From Arsukibacterium indicum (lineage in GTDB: Bacteria; Pseudomonadota; Gammaproteobacteria; Enterobacterales; Alteromonadaceae), in NCBI RefSeq assembly GCF_019100565.1, contig NZ_JAHRID010000003.1, forward strand, positions 248,001 through 312,000: a stretch of DNA of 64,000 nt, in the 5' to 3' direction. A program made the translations under genes and the position numbers. Each line of letters opens with the position of its first letter. Positions within the stretch are counted from its first letter, which is position 1. Shown piece after piece: positions 26,067 to 33,489 of the stretch. The notes under the pieces were generated by a model. The model was not told the DNA's origin. It did not search any database and saw only the letters and a program-made list of their open reading frames with translations.

Positions 26067-26792
26067 ATGTCTACAGCCATACTGATCGATGGCGCGTTTT
26101 TTATTAAACGGATCCGCCATTTTGAGCCCCATAACTATTTTAACGCCCAACGCATAGCCGACTTAGCGGTCCGCTGTGCCCTGCTACATTTAAAAGATGG
26201 CGAAAGAGCTGAACGTTCACTTTATCGCATATTTTTCTATGACTGCGCCCCACTTGAAAAGAAGATGCACAACCCGGTTTCTCGTCTTGCAATTGATTTT
26301 TCAAAATCTGACGAAGCTAAATTTAGACTTGAACTACATCAGCGACTGCTGAAAAAACGCAAACTAGCTTTGCGGCTTGGCGAACTGTCGAAAGCTTCAG
26401 AATGGGTGATAAAACCGTAGGTTGCTCAGTCGATCTTAAAAGGCCAGCGAAACTTAGCAACGAATCCCTTATTGGAGTCAGAGGTTGCTATCAGTACGCG
26501 TCAAAAAGGCGTAGATATGCGTATTGGTATTGATATCACTACCCTGACGTTAAAGCAGCAAGTTAACCAAATTATCCTTATTGCCGGAGACTCTGATTTT
26601 GTGCCCGCGGCCAAGTTGGCTCGCCGAGAAGGTGTCGATTTTATACTTGACCCAATGCAACAACCCGTACCACCTAAGCTAAATGAGCATATTGACGGGC
26701 TGAGAAGTACGTATTCTGCGAGGCAGAATGGTTCCACTCCGCCAAATGGTGATAACAATATAAGCGTTGAAAATCCTCTTCCTGGAAAATAA
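26067..26792 (+). pseudogene. NYN-domain (LabA/DUF88-like) gene interrupted by one in-frame TAG
   Basis: One continuous frame runs from ATG 26067 to the stop at 26792, broken only by TAG at 26418-26420. The part before it has the NYN start AILIDGAFFIKRIRHF; the part after it has QKGVDMRIGIDI, IILIAGDSDFVPAAKLARREG and FILDPM. Intact family members have all of these in one chain: the Asp of ILIDG, the Asp of KGVDMRIGID and GDSDF build the PIN-like metal site of an RNase. The two halves are therefore one gene with a nonsense mutation, or one needing readthrough. It lies between two NERD 3' fragments. Confidence 0.8.
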
Positions 26793-26877
26793 ACCAGCTT
26801 TACATTAAACCTCTGACAAAAAAACTTAAGGTGGTTTATTGCTCCAACTGCACGGGCTTAGTCAATGAATCCGCTGA

Positions 26878-26990
26878 CTAAGCGTTAAACTGCTGCATAT
26901 GCAGCTTGCCCAGTACTTTTCTGCTGTCGGCAGCCATATTTAACCGTGCGGCAAACTGGCGTAGTTGTTCGTCTCTAAAGCATGGCTGCT
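26878..26990 (-). pseudogene. NERD gene 3' fragment (copy B)
   Basis: Reading leftwards from about 26990, the frame gives KQPCFRDEQLRQFAARLNMA then SRKVLGKLHMQQFNA and a TAG at 26880-26878. This is the last ~37 codons of the NERD protein, nearly identical to copy A and to the intact gene's end. Homology stops abruptly upstream of the QPCF segment, marking a junction. Confidence 0.78.
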
Positions 26991-27093
26991 TCCAAACCGG
27001 AAAAGGCTTTCCGAGCATAAAATTCAAGTGGCACCTCAAACTAAATTAACTTATATTTAACCATTATTTATCCATAGCAACAAAGGAACTGTT

Positions 27094-27636
27094 ATGAAGC
27101 CTGCACATCAACTTGCCGAGAACAAATACCAATCGTTAAGAACCCGAGCAATTGTAACGGCACAAGCCTCTTTACCATCGAGTTTCCGGGATATTGTGTC
27201 ACTAAGACATATTGATACTGAAGCATTACAACAAGCCAGGATCTGGGAAGCTCGCAGAAAAGGTTTAGGCACTGCGGTCCCCTGGTCTTTTGCTAATGAC
27301 TATCAAGCCTGGAGCGCACGCCACCCTAGCAGGCTGGATGTTGCTACCTGGAACACAACTACACTTTGCGGGCTGGCCATAGGCATTCCAACAAAAACCG
27401 GTAAATCAATGCGGTTGGATGTGATAGAAGCCAATCCCGACAAAACAGCGCTTTCTGGGCAGGTATTTAACATTGCGATGACTGCCTTTGAGGCATATGC
27501 TGATGCTATCGGTGCTACCCAAATTAAAATTATGCGCCCGTTAAATCAAAAGTTAATTTCGCTGTATCAGCAAAAAGGGTTTATTTATCAAAAAAGCTGG
27601 GGCAGCAACCCTGAACATCTATGGAAATGGTTATGA
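27094..27636 (+). CDS. Probable GNAT-fold protein
   Basis: This 180-residue protein has a central TLCGLAIGIPTKTGKSMRLDVIEANP stretch and a C-terminal YADAIGATQIKIMRPLNQKLI...YQQKGFIYQKSW. The end resembles the last strands of GNAT acetyltransferases (LYxxxGF), and the PTKTGKSMRLDVIE part fits the family's central strands, but the AcCoA-binding loop R/QxxGxG/A is not obvious. AAAGGA lies at good distance from the ATG. It overlaps the next gene by ATGA. With its acidic partner it might be a two-protein module; the function is unknown. Confidence 0.5.
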   Translation: MKPAHQLAENKYQSLRTRAIVTAQASLPSSFRDIVSLRHIDTEALQQARIWEARRKGLGTAVPWSFANDYQAWSARHPSRLDVATWNTTTLCGLAIGIPTKTGKSMRLDVIEANPDKTALSGQVFNIAMTAFEAYADAIGATQIKIMRPLNQKLISLYQQKGFIYQKSWGSNPEHLWKWL

Positions 27637-27926
27637 GCAACGATAAAGCAGACAAACCAAAACTGGTTCATAGTAAAGACGTTGAAACTCGCCCTGAACC
27701 CGGCACACCAGAATTTGATGCATGGCTATTTAAGCGTGCCAAAGAGCGTGCAGCAAAGTATTTAACTGATGAGTACGATTTGGGTGATGATGAACGCGGC
27801 ATACTCGCCGGTGGCTATGATCGTTTGCTGATGTCTGATGAAGAGCTGGCCGAGGAAGAAAAAGCTATGGATCAAGCTCAACAGCAGGAACGGCGTAAAC
27901 ACCTTAAGTCGGTTGACAACGATTAG
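27633..27926 (+). CDS. Acidic small partner protein of unknown function
   Basis: This 97-residue protein, starting at ATG 27633 inside the previous stop (ATGA), is strongly charged and helical. It has ETRPEPGTPEFDAWLFKRAK in the first half and SDEELAEEEKAMDQAQQQER near the end. No transmembrane or catalytic motif is visible. The translational coupling suggests it works with the acetyltransferase-like protein, perhaps as a binding partner. Its stop overlaps the stop of the convergent NERD gene by three bases. Confidence 0.5.
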   Translation: MSNDKADKPKLVHSKDVETRPEPGTPEFDAWLFKRAKERAAKYLTDEYDLGDDERGILAGGYDRLLMSDEELAEEEKAMDQAQQQERRKHLKSVDND

Positions 27927-28930
27927 GCATCAAACTGCTGCATATGCAGCTTACCCAGTACTTTTCTTCTGTCGGCGGCCATATTTAGCCGCGCAGCAAA
28001 CTGGCGTAGCTGTTCATCACTAAAACAAGACTGAGTAAATTGCTGCAGGTAATCGCCTATCAGTTCAATATAAATAGCATTTGTTGGCATGCGGGTTTTA
28101 AATTCTGCACGAGAGCTAAAGGCGATAACTGAATATACCTGTCCCTCATTGGCCGAAGAGTTTAATTCCAGCAAATATTTTACTGCTTCGGTGTGTTTGT
28201 AGTTCTGGCGCAGTGGGTTTTGGAAACTGTGTTTACTGCGAAAATTCTGTACGGTCCACTGCGGCTGTTTCTCGCCGCCAAAAATCCAGCCTTTGTAGTT
28301 TTTAACTTCAATAACGAAAATACCAAAGGGGCTTAGTACCAGATGGTCTATCTCGGTGTAGTCACCCGTGGTAGTTGGCAATACCAGGTTAGCGTAATGC
28401 TGATAACCAGCCGGCAGTTCGCGCTGTAATACCCGCCTTAATTGCCGCTCGGCCAGAGCGCCTTTAATACTCGAATCAGTAATGCCGAATAGCTTAGCCA
28501 AGATGACTCTGGCCAAAACAATAGCCAACAAAATACCAAAGGGTATCGCCAGCATTTTCACAGTCGCGCCCAGTATTTGATTCATGCCATCGGCCGGGTT
28601 GGCCACTGCTGGTTTAGCCGCAGCGACAGCTTTAGCAGGCAACACTGCCACCGGTTTTGCACTGGTGTTTTGGGCTGAATTAGTTAGCGTTACGGGCTTG
28701 GCTGGAATATTGGTTAATACCAAATCATGGGTTGGTGCCGGTAGCGGGTTTTGACAATGGTTATCAAACTGGCGTTTGCTGTCCTGGTAGGTACTCAGCT
28801 GCGGCTGGTGGCTAAAGCGCTCTATTTGCTGTTGCAGCAAAATACAGGCAGCTTCACTGTATTGCGGTTGGCCATAAGCCAGCGGTGCGCTAAGTAATAG
28901 TAACGATAAGGTAAGCCGCCAACAGCGCAT
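27923..28930 (-). CDS. NERD-domain membrane protein (intact)
   Basis: This 335-residue protein has a signal peptide (residues 1-20), a Cys-containing N-terminal region, an Ala/Lys-rich spacer, a membrane helix near 128-150 and a C-terminal NERD domain. The domain includes EIDHLVLSPFGIFVIEVKNY with the D...E-x-K arrangement of PD-(D/E)xK nucleases, then FQNPLRQNYKHTEAVK. The catalytic Glu lost in the 10183 paralogue is present. NERD proteins are predicted nucleases or ligand-binding proteins, often found in accessory regions. Its 3' end is the source, or another copy, of the fragments at 25608 and 26878. Role in the cell unknown. Confidence 0.82.
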   Translation of the reverse strand: MRCWRLTLSLLLLSAPLAYGQPQYSEAACILLQQQIERFSHQPQLSTYQDSKRQFDNHCQNPLPAPTHDLVLTNIPAKPVTLTNSAQNTSAKPVAVLPAKAVAAAKPAVANPADGMNQILGATVKMLAIPFGILLAIVLARVILAKLFGITDSSIKGALAERQLRRVLQRELPAGYQHYANLVLPTTTGDYTEIDHLVLSPFGIFVIEVKNYKGWIFGGEKQPQWTVQNFRSKHSFQNPLRQNYKHTEAVKYLLELNSSANEGQVYSVIAFSSRAEFKTRMPTNAIYIELIGDYLQQFTQSCFSDEQLRQFAARLNMAADRRKVLGKLHMQQFDA

Positions 28931-29271
28931 AAGGTGTCCCTGATATATGGAATGCTGATGCTAGCAGGGGAAGGTATCTGCAGCAAGGTCCAGCACATGA
29001 TCAATCTTTATCTGCCCCCAATCTTTAACGTTCAACTTTCAAGGCCTGACCCTGAGTCCACACACTCTGTAAATTAATTACTTGACCAGTTATAAATTTT
29101 GAGTAAACCTAATAATAATTTAAAAAACAGTAAACAAGCAGAACTAAAAAAAAGAAAAAAGAAAAACAAGTAGTGAAGACTATATCTAAAAGTTCCAATA
29201 CTTGGCGTTATAACGTATTTGAAGGAATTTAAAACGAATTCTAAAAACATTTAAAGGGAATATTAGTTAAA
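28931..29271. other. Leader of the reverse-transcriptase operon
   Basis: This stretch separates the divergent NERD gene and the RT operon and becomes very A-rich from about 29120. It contains the recurring TTTATCTGCCCCC motif (29008-29020) and ACACAC at 29060-29065 within a small GAGT/ACTC hairpin. The perfect palindrome CGTTATAACG lies at 29206-29215, and an AAAGGGAA site precedes the first gene. The promoter is not clear by eye. The ACACAC segment is an alternative candidate for a template RNA. Confidence 0.4.
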
Positions 29272-29907
29272 ATGACTAACAACATTAACCTTACTTTTTG
29301 GGATATATTTACCTATTTACTAGTAGGCCTACCAGCCACTGCTATAATATCTCTTTATATATACTTAGGAATCCCCGATTCCTATACTGACGACCTTAAG
29401 AAAATCCTGCTCAATATTTCAGACTTAACGATAATTTTTCCACTTCTGGTCATTTTTGTGGGCGCTATGATAGAGCCCCTAGCAAACTTCCAAGAAAAAA
29501 TAAGAAATAAGATAGTAAAAAAACTAGTAAAAGATGAAATAACTAGCAGGACAAATATTTTAGAAATAGTGAAAAAAAAATTACCCGAAGGAGTTGGCGA
29601 AAGACACGCATTCCGCTTCTGCAAGGCAATAGTCATACAGAAAACACAAAATACGAATATCGAAATTTTCCTTGCACGATTTGGGATGTACAGAAGCATT
29701 GCTTTTATCTTTCTTTCTGCCTCCCCTCTAGTTTTCATGATCAACATATCATGTACGATGAAATTACTTTACCTATTAATAATTTTTTCGCTTTATGAAA
29801 TATACTATAGACGGTGTAAACACTTCTTAAAACTTTTAGAAAACGAAGTTTACTACAATTTCATTGCTTTAAACTCAGAAAGAAAGCAGGATGAAAAACC
29901 ATGTTAA
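29272..29907 (+). CDS. Four-helix membrane protein coupled to RT operon
   Basis: This 211-residue protein has hydrophobic segments near residues 12-30, 50-72, 142-160 and 163-180. A basic soluble loop lies between helices two and three (KIRNKIVKKLVKDEITS) and a charged tail follows. LARFGMYRSIAFIFL precedes the third helix. No enzymatic motif is seen. Its stop lies inside the start of the first RT gene (ATGTTAA), so expression is coupled. Codon use is strongly AT-rich like the RT genes and unlike the surrounding chromosome. I infer a membrane effector or accessory component of the RT system; I do not recall it as a standard member of DRT type 3. Confidence 0.65.
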   Translation: MTNNINLTFWDIFTYLLVGLPATAIISLYIYLGIPDSYTDDLKKILLNISDLTIIFPLLVIFVGAMIEPLANFQEKIRNKIVKKLVKDEITSRTNILEIVKKKLPEGVGERHAFRFCKAIVIQKTQNTNIEIFLARFGMYRSIAFIFLSASPLVFMINISCTMKLLYLLIIFSLYEIYYRRCKHFLKLLENEVYYNFIALNSERKQDEKPC

Positions 29908-31136
29908 ATCAATCCTTGTCACAAAAAAACTTAGAACAACTACAGTGGCGCACAAGTTACAAGTTCAACAATGGAATCGTTGAAAAAATATTCTTTGAAG
30001 ATACATTTAAAGAAATACAGAGAAAGCTATCCAACATAGAATACGAATTCGACGACTTTAAAATTAAAAAAATAAAAAAATCCACGACAACATCAGGCAA
30101 CAACATTGCCTACGATTCCGGAACAGCTGCAGACGAACTAATAATAAGAAAAGTAAATGACAATATAAAGAGACTTTTCAGAATAAAAACTGCAGATAGA
30201 AATTCAATAGTAAAGCAAGTAATTAGCCTGCTTCACGATTCTCAACCAATATTTATTACAAGGTTGGACATAAAAAGCTTCTATGACAGCATTGATGCTA
30301 ATTCATTAATAGAAGAAATTACAAGAGACAATCTACTTTCATATGAAAGCAGAATGATCCTGCTTTCGTTTAGAGAGAAACTCAGCGTTCAAAGAATAAA
30401 TGGACTACCTAGAGGTTTATGCTTAAGTGCCACGCTGTCTGAATTAAGACTTAGAAAGTTTGATCAAAAAATTCGCGAGATTAGAGAAGTATACTATTAC
30501 GCAAGATTTGTTGACGATATTATAATTTTCTCAATATCACCAGCAACTGAAATTATTAAACTTGCGGAAAGAATCTTAAAAGAGGCGGCACCAGAACTGC
30601 AGCTAAACACCGGCCAAAAATTGTCTTTAATTTCACCTGAGAAGAACAAGAGAGATTATTCAACTCTCGACTATCTTGGTTATCGAATAAATTTTGAGAG
30701 TAGGCCAAGTAAAAAAAATAAGAGAAAAGTTGTAGTAAAGATAAGCCCGAAAAAGATTTCGAAGATTAAAAATAGAATTCAAAGATCAATTACAGCTTTT
30801 AGCTCCAACAAAAACGTTCAGCTATTAAAAGCGAGAATCAAGTTTTTAACCGGTAATCAATATGTCATAGGTGATGCTCAGAGAACAAAGTTAAAATCAG
30901 GCATTTACTACAACTATCAGCTCATAAATGACAAATCTCAGCTTTCTGAATTAGATCAACACTTCAATTCTTTGTTTACATCTCACCACCCACCTATAAA
31001 AAGTGCCATATCAGAACTAGAAAGAATGGGTTTATTATCAATGATAAAAAGGTACTCATTTAGATTCGGTTTTGAGTGCAAAGTCATGAACTCATTTGAT
31101 AAACGGACGAGAACAAAAATAAAAGGCTGTTGGTAA
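29901..31136 (+). CDS. Reverse transcriptase, Drt3a/UG3-like
   Basis: This 411-residue protein has the RT palm motifs in order: RLDIKSFYDSI (motif A, Asp123), GLPRGLCLSATLSEL (residues 168-182), YYYARFVDDIIIF (catalytic FVDD, Asp205-Asp206), LQLNTGQKLSLIS, and LDYLGYRINFE (residues 257-266). The C-terminal 140 residues are basic and probably form thumb/RNA-binding. There is no group II maturase or HNH domain and no retron VTG block. The compact size and the second, different RT directly downstream match the UG3 member of type 3 defence-associated RTs. It overlaps the membrane-protein gene by seven bases and abuts the next gene exactly (TAA then ATG). Confidence 0.82.
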   Translation: MLNQSLSQKNLEQLQWRTSYKFNNGIVEKIFFEDTFKEIQRKLSNIEYEFDDFKIKKIKKSTTTSGNNIAYDSGTAADELIIRKVNDNIKRLFRIKTADRNSIVKQVISLLHDSQPIFITRLDIKSFYDSIDANSLIEEITRDNLLSYESRMILLSFREKLSVQRINGLPRGLCLSATLSELRLRKFDQKIREIREVYYYARFVDDIIIFSISPATEIIKLAERILKEAAPELQLNTGQKLSLISPEKNKRDYSTLDYLGYRINFESRPSKKNKRKVVVKISPKKISKIKNRIQRSITAFSSNKNVQLLKARIKFLTGNQYVIGDAQRTKLKSGIYYNYQLINDKSQLSELDQHFNSLFTSHHPPIKSAISELERMGLLSMIKRYSFRFGFECKVMNSFDKRTRTKIKGCW

Positions 31137-33125
31137 ATGAGCTTAGTAAAAGTCAACAAAAATGATATTCATAGAGTAATTCTTACTGAAGTACTTCCAT
31201 ATGAGACACCGATGACATTTCTAAATGAAGGTCTGTATTTCTATTTGTTAAATAAACCAAAAAAAGAATATGTAAAATCATTCATAGATAGTTTTTTTTA
31301 TTACCAAAGTTACACACAACCTTATAACTATAGAATTAATAAAAATTCCTCCAGTAAAAGACTTTTATCACTAGTGCACCCAGCAATTCAGGTTAAAATT
31401 TGTTCGTTGTATAACGATTACGATCAATTAATTACTGAGCTGTGTAGTCGCAGCAAAGTATCACTTAGGGCACCAACTAAAGTAGCTAGCAGATTTTATG
31501 AAAAAGAACTTGTTAGCTATAGTAAACCAGAAAAATCTGAGTCGGTAGAAGTAGAGACAGATGCATTTGAAAAAACATCGGCTTATGCTAGCTCCTACTT
31601 TACCTATAGCAGATATAACTTTCTATATAAATTTTATGACTCATACGAGTCCCATCGGTTAGAAAAAAAATTTGAAACACTTATAAAATTTGATATATCA
31701 AAATGCTTTCATAATATATACGTGCCTTCGTTGTCATGGTCCGTTAAAACAAAAGAATTCTCTAAAAAACACTCTAGCACTTTTTCATTTGAAAAACTTT
31801 TTCAAGACATAATGATAAATGCTAATGATGACGAAGCAAGTGGAATTGTGGTAGGACCAGAATTTTCTAGAATATATGCAGAAATAATACTTCAAAGAAT
31901 TGATTTAGAGATAATCGAACGCGCTAAGAATACCTTGGATCTTGAATTTGACTATCACTATTCTTTAAAACGATATGTTGATGATTACTTTCTTTTCGTA
32001 AAAGAAGCATCCATTTCAAGCAAATTGATTGATCTAATTAAAGAAACATTGGAATCATTTAAGCTATTTATTAATGATGCAAAAACAGAGGTTCATTCAG
32101 TTCCTTTCATTACTGGATTGACTATAGCAAAAATGGATTGCAGCGATCTTGTTAACACTGTTTTTTCTCAGCTAATCGACAATAACAACAAGGACGAAAC
32201 TAAAGACATTAATTCCGTTCTAAAAATCAGAAACCCAGGTCGTGAGTCTAATAAATTTATAAAAGAATTAAAAAGGATAGTAAAGGAAAATAATGTCAGG
32301 TATGAAAGCCTCTCTGGTTATACCTTGTCAAAGTTCCGCCACAAGCTACAAAAATTTCTTGAAGACAATTTAGTAAAAGAAAGTATAGACTGCGGTAACA
32401 CTGAGAAAATCGAGAGCTTAATACTCTTCGCTATCGAAACGTCTTTTTTTATCTACAGCATGGATATTAGAGTAAGAACTACTTATATCATAACTCAAAT
32501 TGTGGTTTTGCTAAACTCAGTTACTGAAAATGCAGGAATGTCTTTCAAGGATACTGTTAGGAAAAAAATATTTGATGAATCAGTTTTATTGATTCAGAAG
32601 ATGGAAGATAAAAAGAAAGAATGCAGCATAGAACTTCTTAATCTCCTTATTTCATTGAAAACTAACCTACTAGACTACCCAATGAAAGAGGAAAGAGTGT
32701 TAAGTCTATTTAATATTAAAAAAGAGAATGATAGTTATATATTTAAAGATAAAAATATTGATATTGGATATTTTCAGTTAATGGTGTGTTCTTACATATA
32801 TGAGAATAAAGATCTAAAACTAGCAAGCTTTATTGAAAATCTAATATCGGAAAGGCTATCGACTGTGGATGATTTTAGAAGCGATACGGAGTTAACTTGT
32901 CTTTTTTTTGACTCTATGAGAAATCCATTCTTTTCTGAAACTTTTAAAAAATCACTATTCGATCGAGTAATGAACCTAGATTTCTTTTCAGCAAACAGAG
33001 AGATGTACTCGGAAAATGCCGAGGAAATAGTAGGATACCTCTCACACAAAGATTGGTTTTTCACATGGGATCACACTAATTTGGCACAGATTCTGATAAA
33101 AAAGGAGTTGCGGAGCCCTTATTAG
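31137..33125 (+). CDS. Reverse transcriptase, Drt3b/UG8-like, with long C-terminal helical domain
   Basis: This 662-residue protein has a diverged RT core in the middle: LIKFDISKCFHNIY (motif A, Asp186), SGIVVGPEFSRIYAEI (residues 235-250, the motif B block of Abi/UG-type RTs) and LKRYVDDYFLFVK (catalytic YVDD, residues 280-283). Residues 1-170 form an N-terminal extension; residues 330-662 are an alpha-helical, repeat-like domain as in AbiK/Abi-P2/UG RTs. Unlike the first RT it has no clear LGY segment. With the upstream RT it matches the Drt3a-Drt3b pair. In described systems the second RT makes its strand without a nucleic acid template. The start codon immediately follows the previous stop. 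Confidence 0.8.
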   Translation: MSLVKVNKNDIHRVILTEVLPYETPMTFLNEGLYFYLLNKPKKEYVKSFIDSFFYYQSYTQPYNYRINKNSSSKRLLSLVHPAIQVKICSLYNDYDQLITELCSRSKVSLRAPTKVASRFYEKELVSYSKPEKSESVEVETDAFEKTSAYASSYFTYSRYNFLYKFYDSYESHRLEKKFETLIKFDISKCFHNIYVPSLSWSVKTKEFSKKHSSTFSFEKLFQDIMINANDDEASGIVVGPEFSRIYAEIILQRIDLEIIERAKNTLDLEFDYHYSLKRYVDDYFLFVKEASISSKLIDLIKETLESFKLFINDAKTEVHSVPFITGLTIAKMDCSDLVNTVFSQLIDNNNKDETKDINSVLKIRNPGRESNKFIKELKRIVKENNVRYESLSGYTLSKFRHKLQKFLEDNLVKESIDCGNTEKIESLILFAIETSFFIYSMDIRVRTTYIITQIVVLLNSVTENAGMSFKDTVRKKIFDESVLLIQKMEDKKKECSIELLNLLISLKTNLLDYPMKEERVLSLFNIKKENDSYIFKDKNIDIGYFQLMVCSYIYENKDLKLASFIENLISERLSTVDDFRSDTELTCLFFDSMRNPFFSETFKKSLFDRVMNLDFFSANREMYSENAEEIVGYLSHKDWFFTWDHTNLAQILIKKELRSPY

Positions 33126-33142
33126 TTAGTTATTTTAGTAGC

Positions 33143-33245
33143 GTTGAAAGAGGGGTTGCGAGACATTTATTTTGTTAATGTTCTGAGTGCAATATTTGCA
33201 CCAGCGCCGATTTAGGCTCACACGCTATGTAATTCCTCTTTCAAC
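33143..33245 (+). ncRNA. Candidate structured ncRNA of the RT system
   Basis: GTTGAAAGAGG (33143-33153) is perfectly complementary to CCTCTTTCAAC (33235-33245). The pairing continues inwards through GGTTGCG against TGTAATT-type bases (33154-33160 with 33228-33234) using four G-U pairs, 18 pairs in all. Inside is a second perfect hairpin, GTGCAA-TAT-TTGCAC (33187-33201), and an unpaired CACAC at 33219-33223. There is no T run after the stem, so it is not a simple terminator. It begins 18 bases after the second RT's stop. A CA-repeat in a structured RNA is what a Drt3a-type RT would need as template. Boundaries and strand are inferred. Confidence 0.55.
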
Positions 33246-33442
33246 ACCTAACCAGATTTCTTTAGTCAGTTATAGTTATCACTAATAAGTCTATAATTGT
33301 TCCATCAGCTGATTTCACTTAGCAGTTAATGTTTGTTTTTCAGACTAATCACAGCAAACCAATTACGTTTAGACTTGAGCGTATCATGAGTTACTTTCCA
33401 CCCGCATCTTGTTCATACATTTCCAGTTTGTACATCAAAACA

Positions 33443-33468
33443 ACAAAGGCCGCAGTTGCGGCCTTTGT
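33443..33468. terminator. Bidirectional terminator after lpd
   Basis: ACAAAGGCCGCA (33443-33454) and TGCGGCCTTTGT (33457-33468) form a perfect 12-base stem with a two-base nominal loop. It lies 21 bases beyond the lpd stop and is flanked by A- and T-rich sequence on both sides. It can end both the lpd transcript and any transcript leaving the RT operon. Confidence 0.8.
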
Positions 33469-33489
33469 CTTATCTTAAACCCAGAAAAA

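Larger units (their letters stand above)
33126..33489. other. Intergenic region after the RT operon
   Basis: This 364-base region holds the candidate ncRNA (33143-33245, listed separately). An AT-rich stretch without genes follows (33250-33420), then the lpd terminator hairpin. It marks the right end of the AT-rich island. Confidence 0.5.

Noticed and set aside
29901-31136. First RT as a retron RT, DGR RT or group II intron maturase
   Set aside because: No msr/msd-type repeat pair next to it, no VTG-type block, no template/variable repeat pair, no maturase X or HNH domain; the adjacent second RT fits a DRT pair.
33143-33245. The long stem as a simple intrinsic terminator of the RT operon
   Set aside because: The stem is long, contains an internal hairpin and is not followed by a T run; the true terminator-like hairpin is at 33443-33468.
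22415-33489. Prophage or integrative element with integrase
   Set aside because: No integrase, transposase, tRNA attachment site or phage structural gene was found; the island is better described as recombination-assembled.
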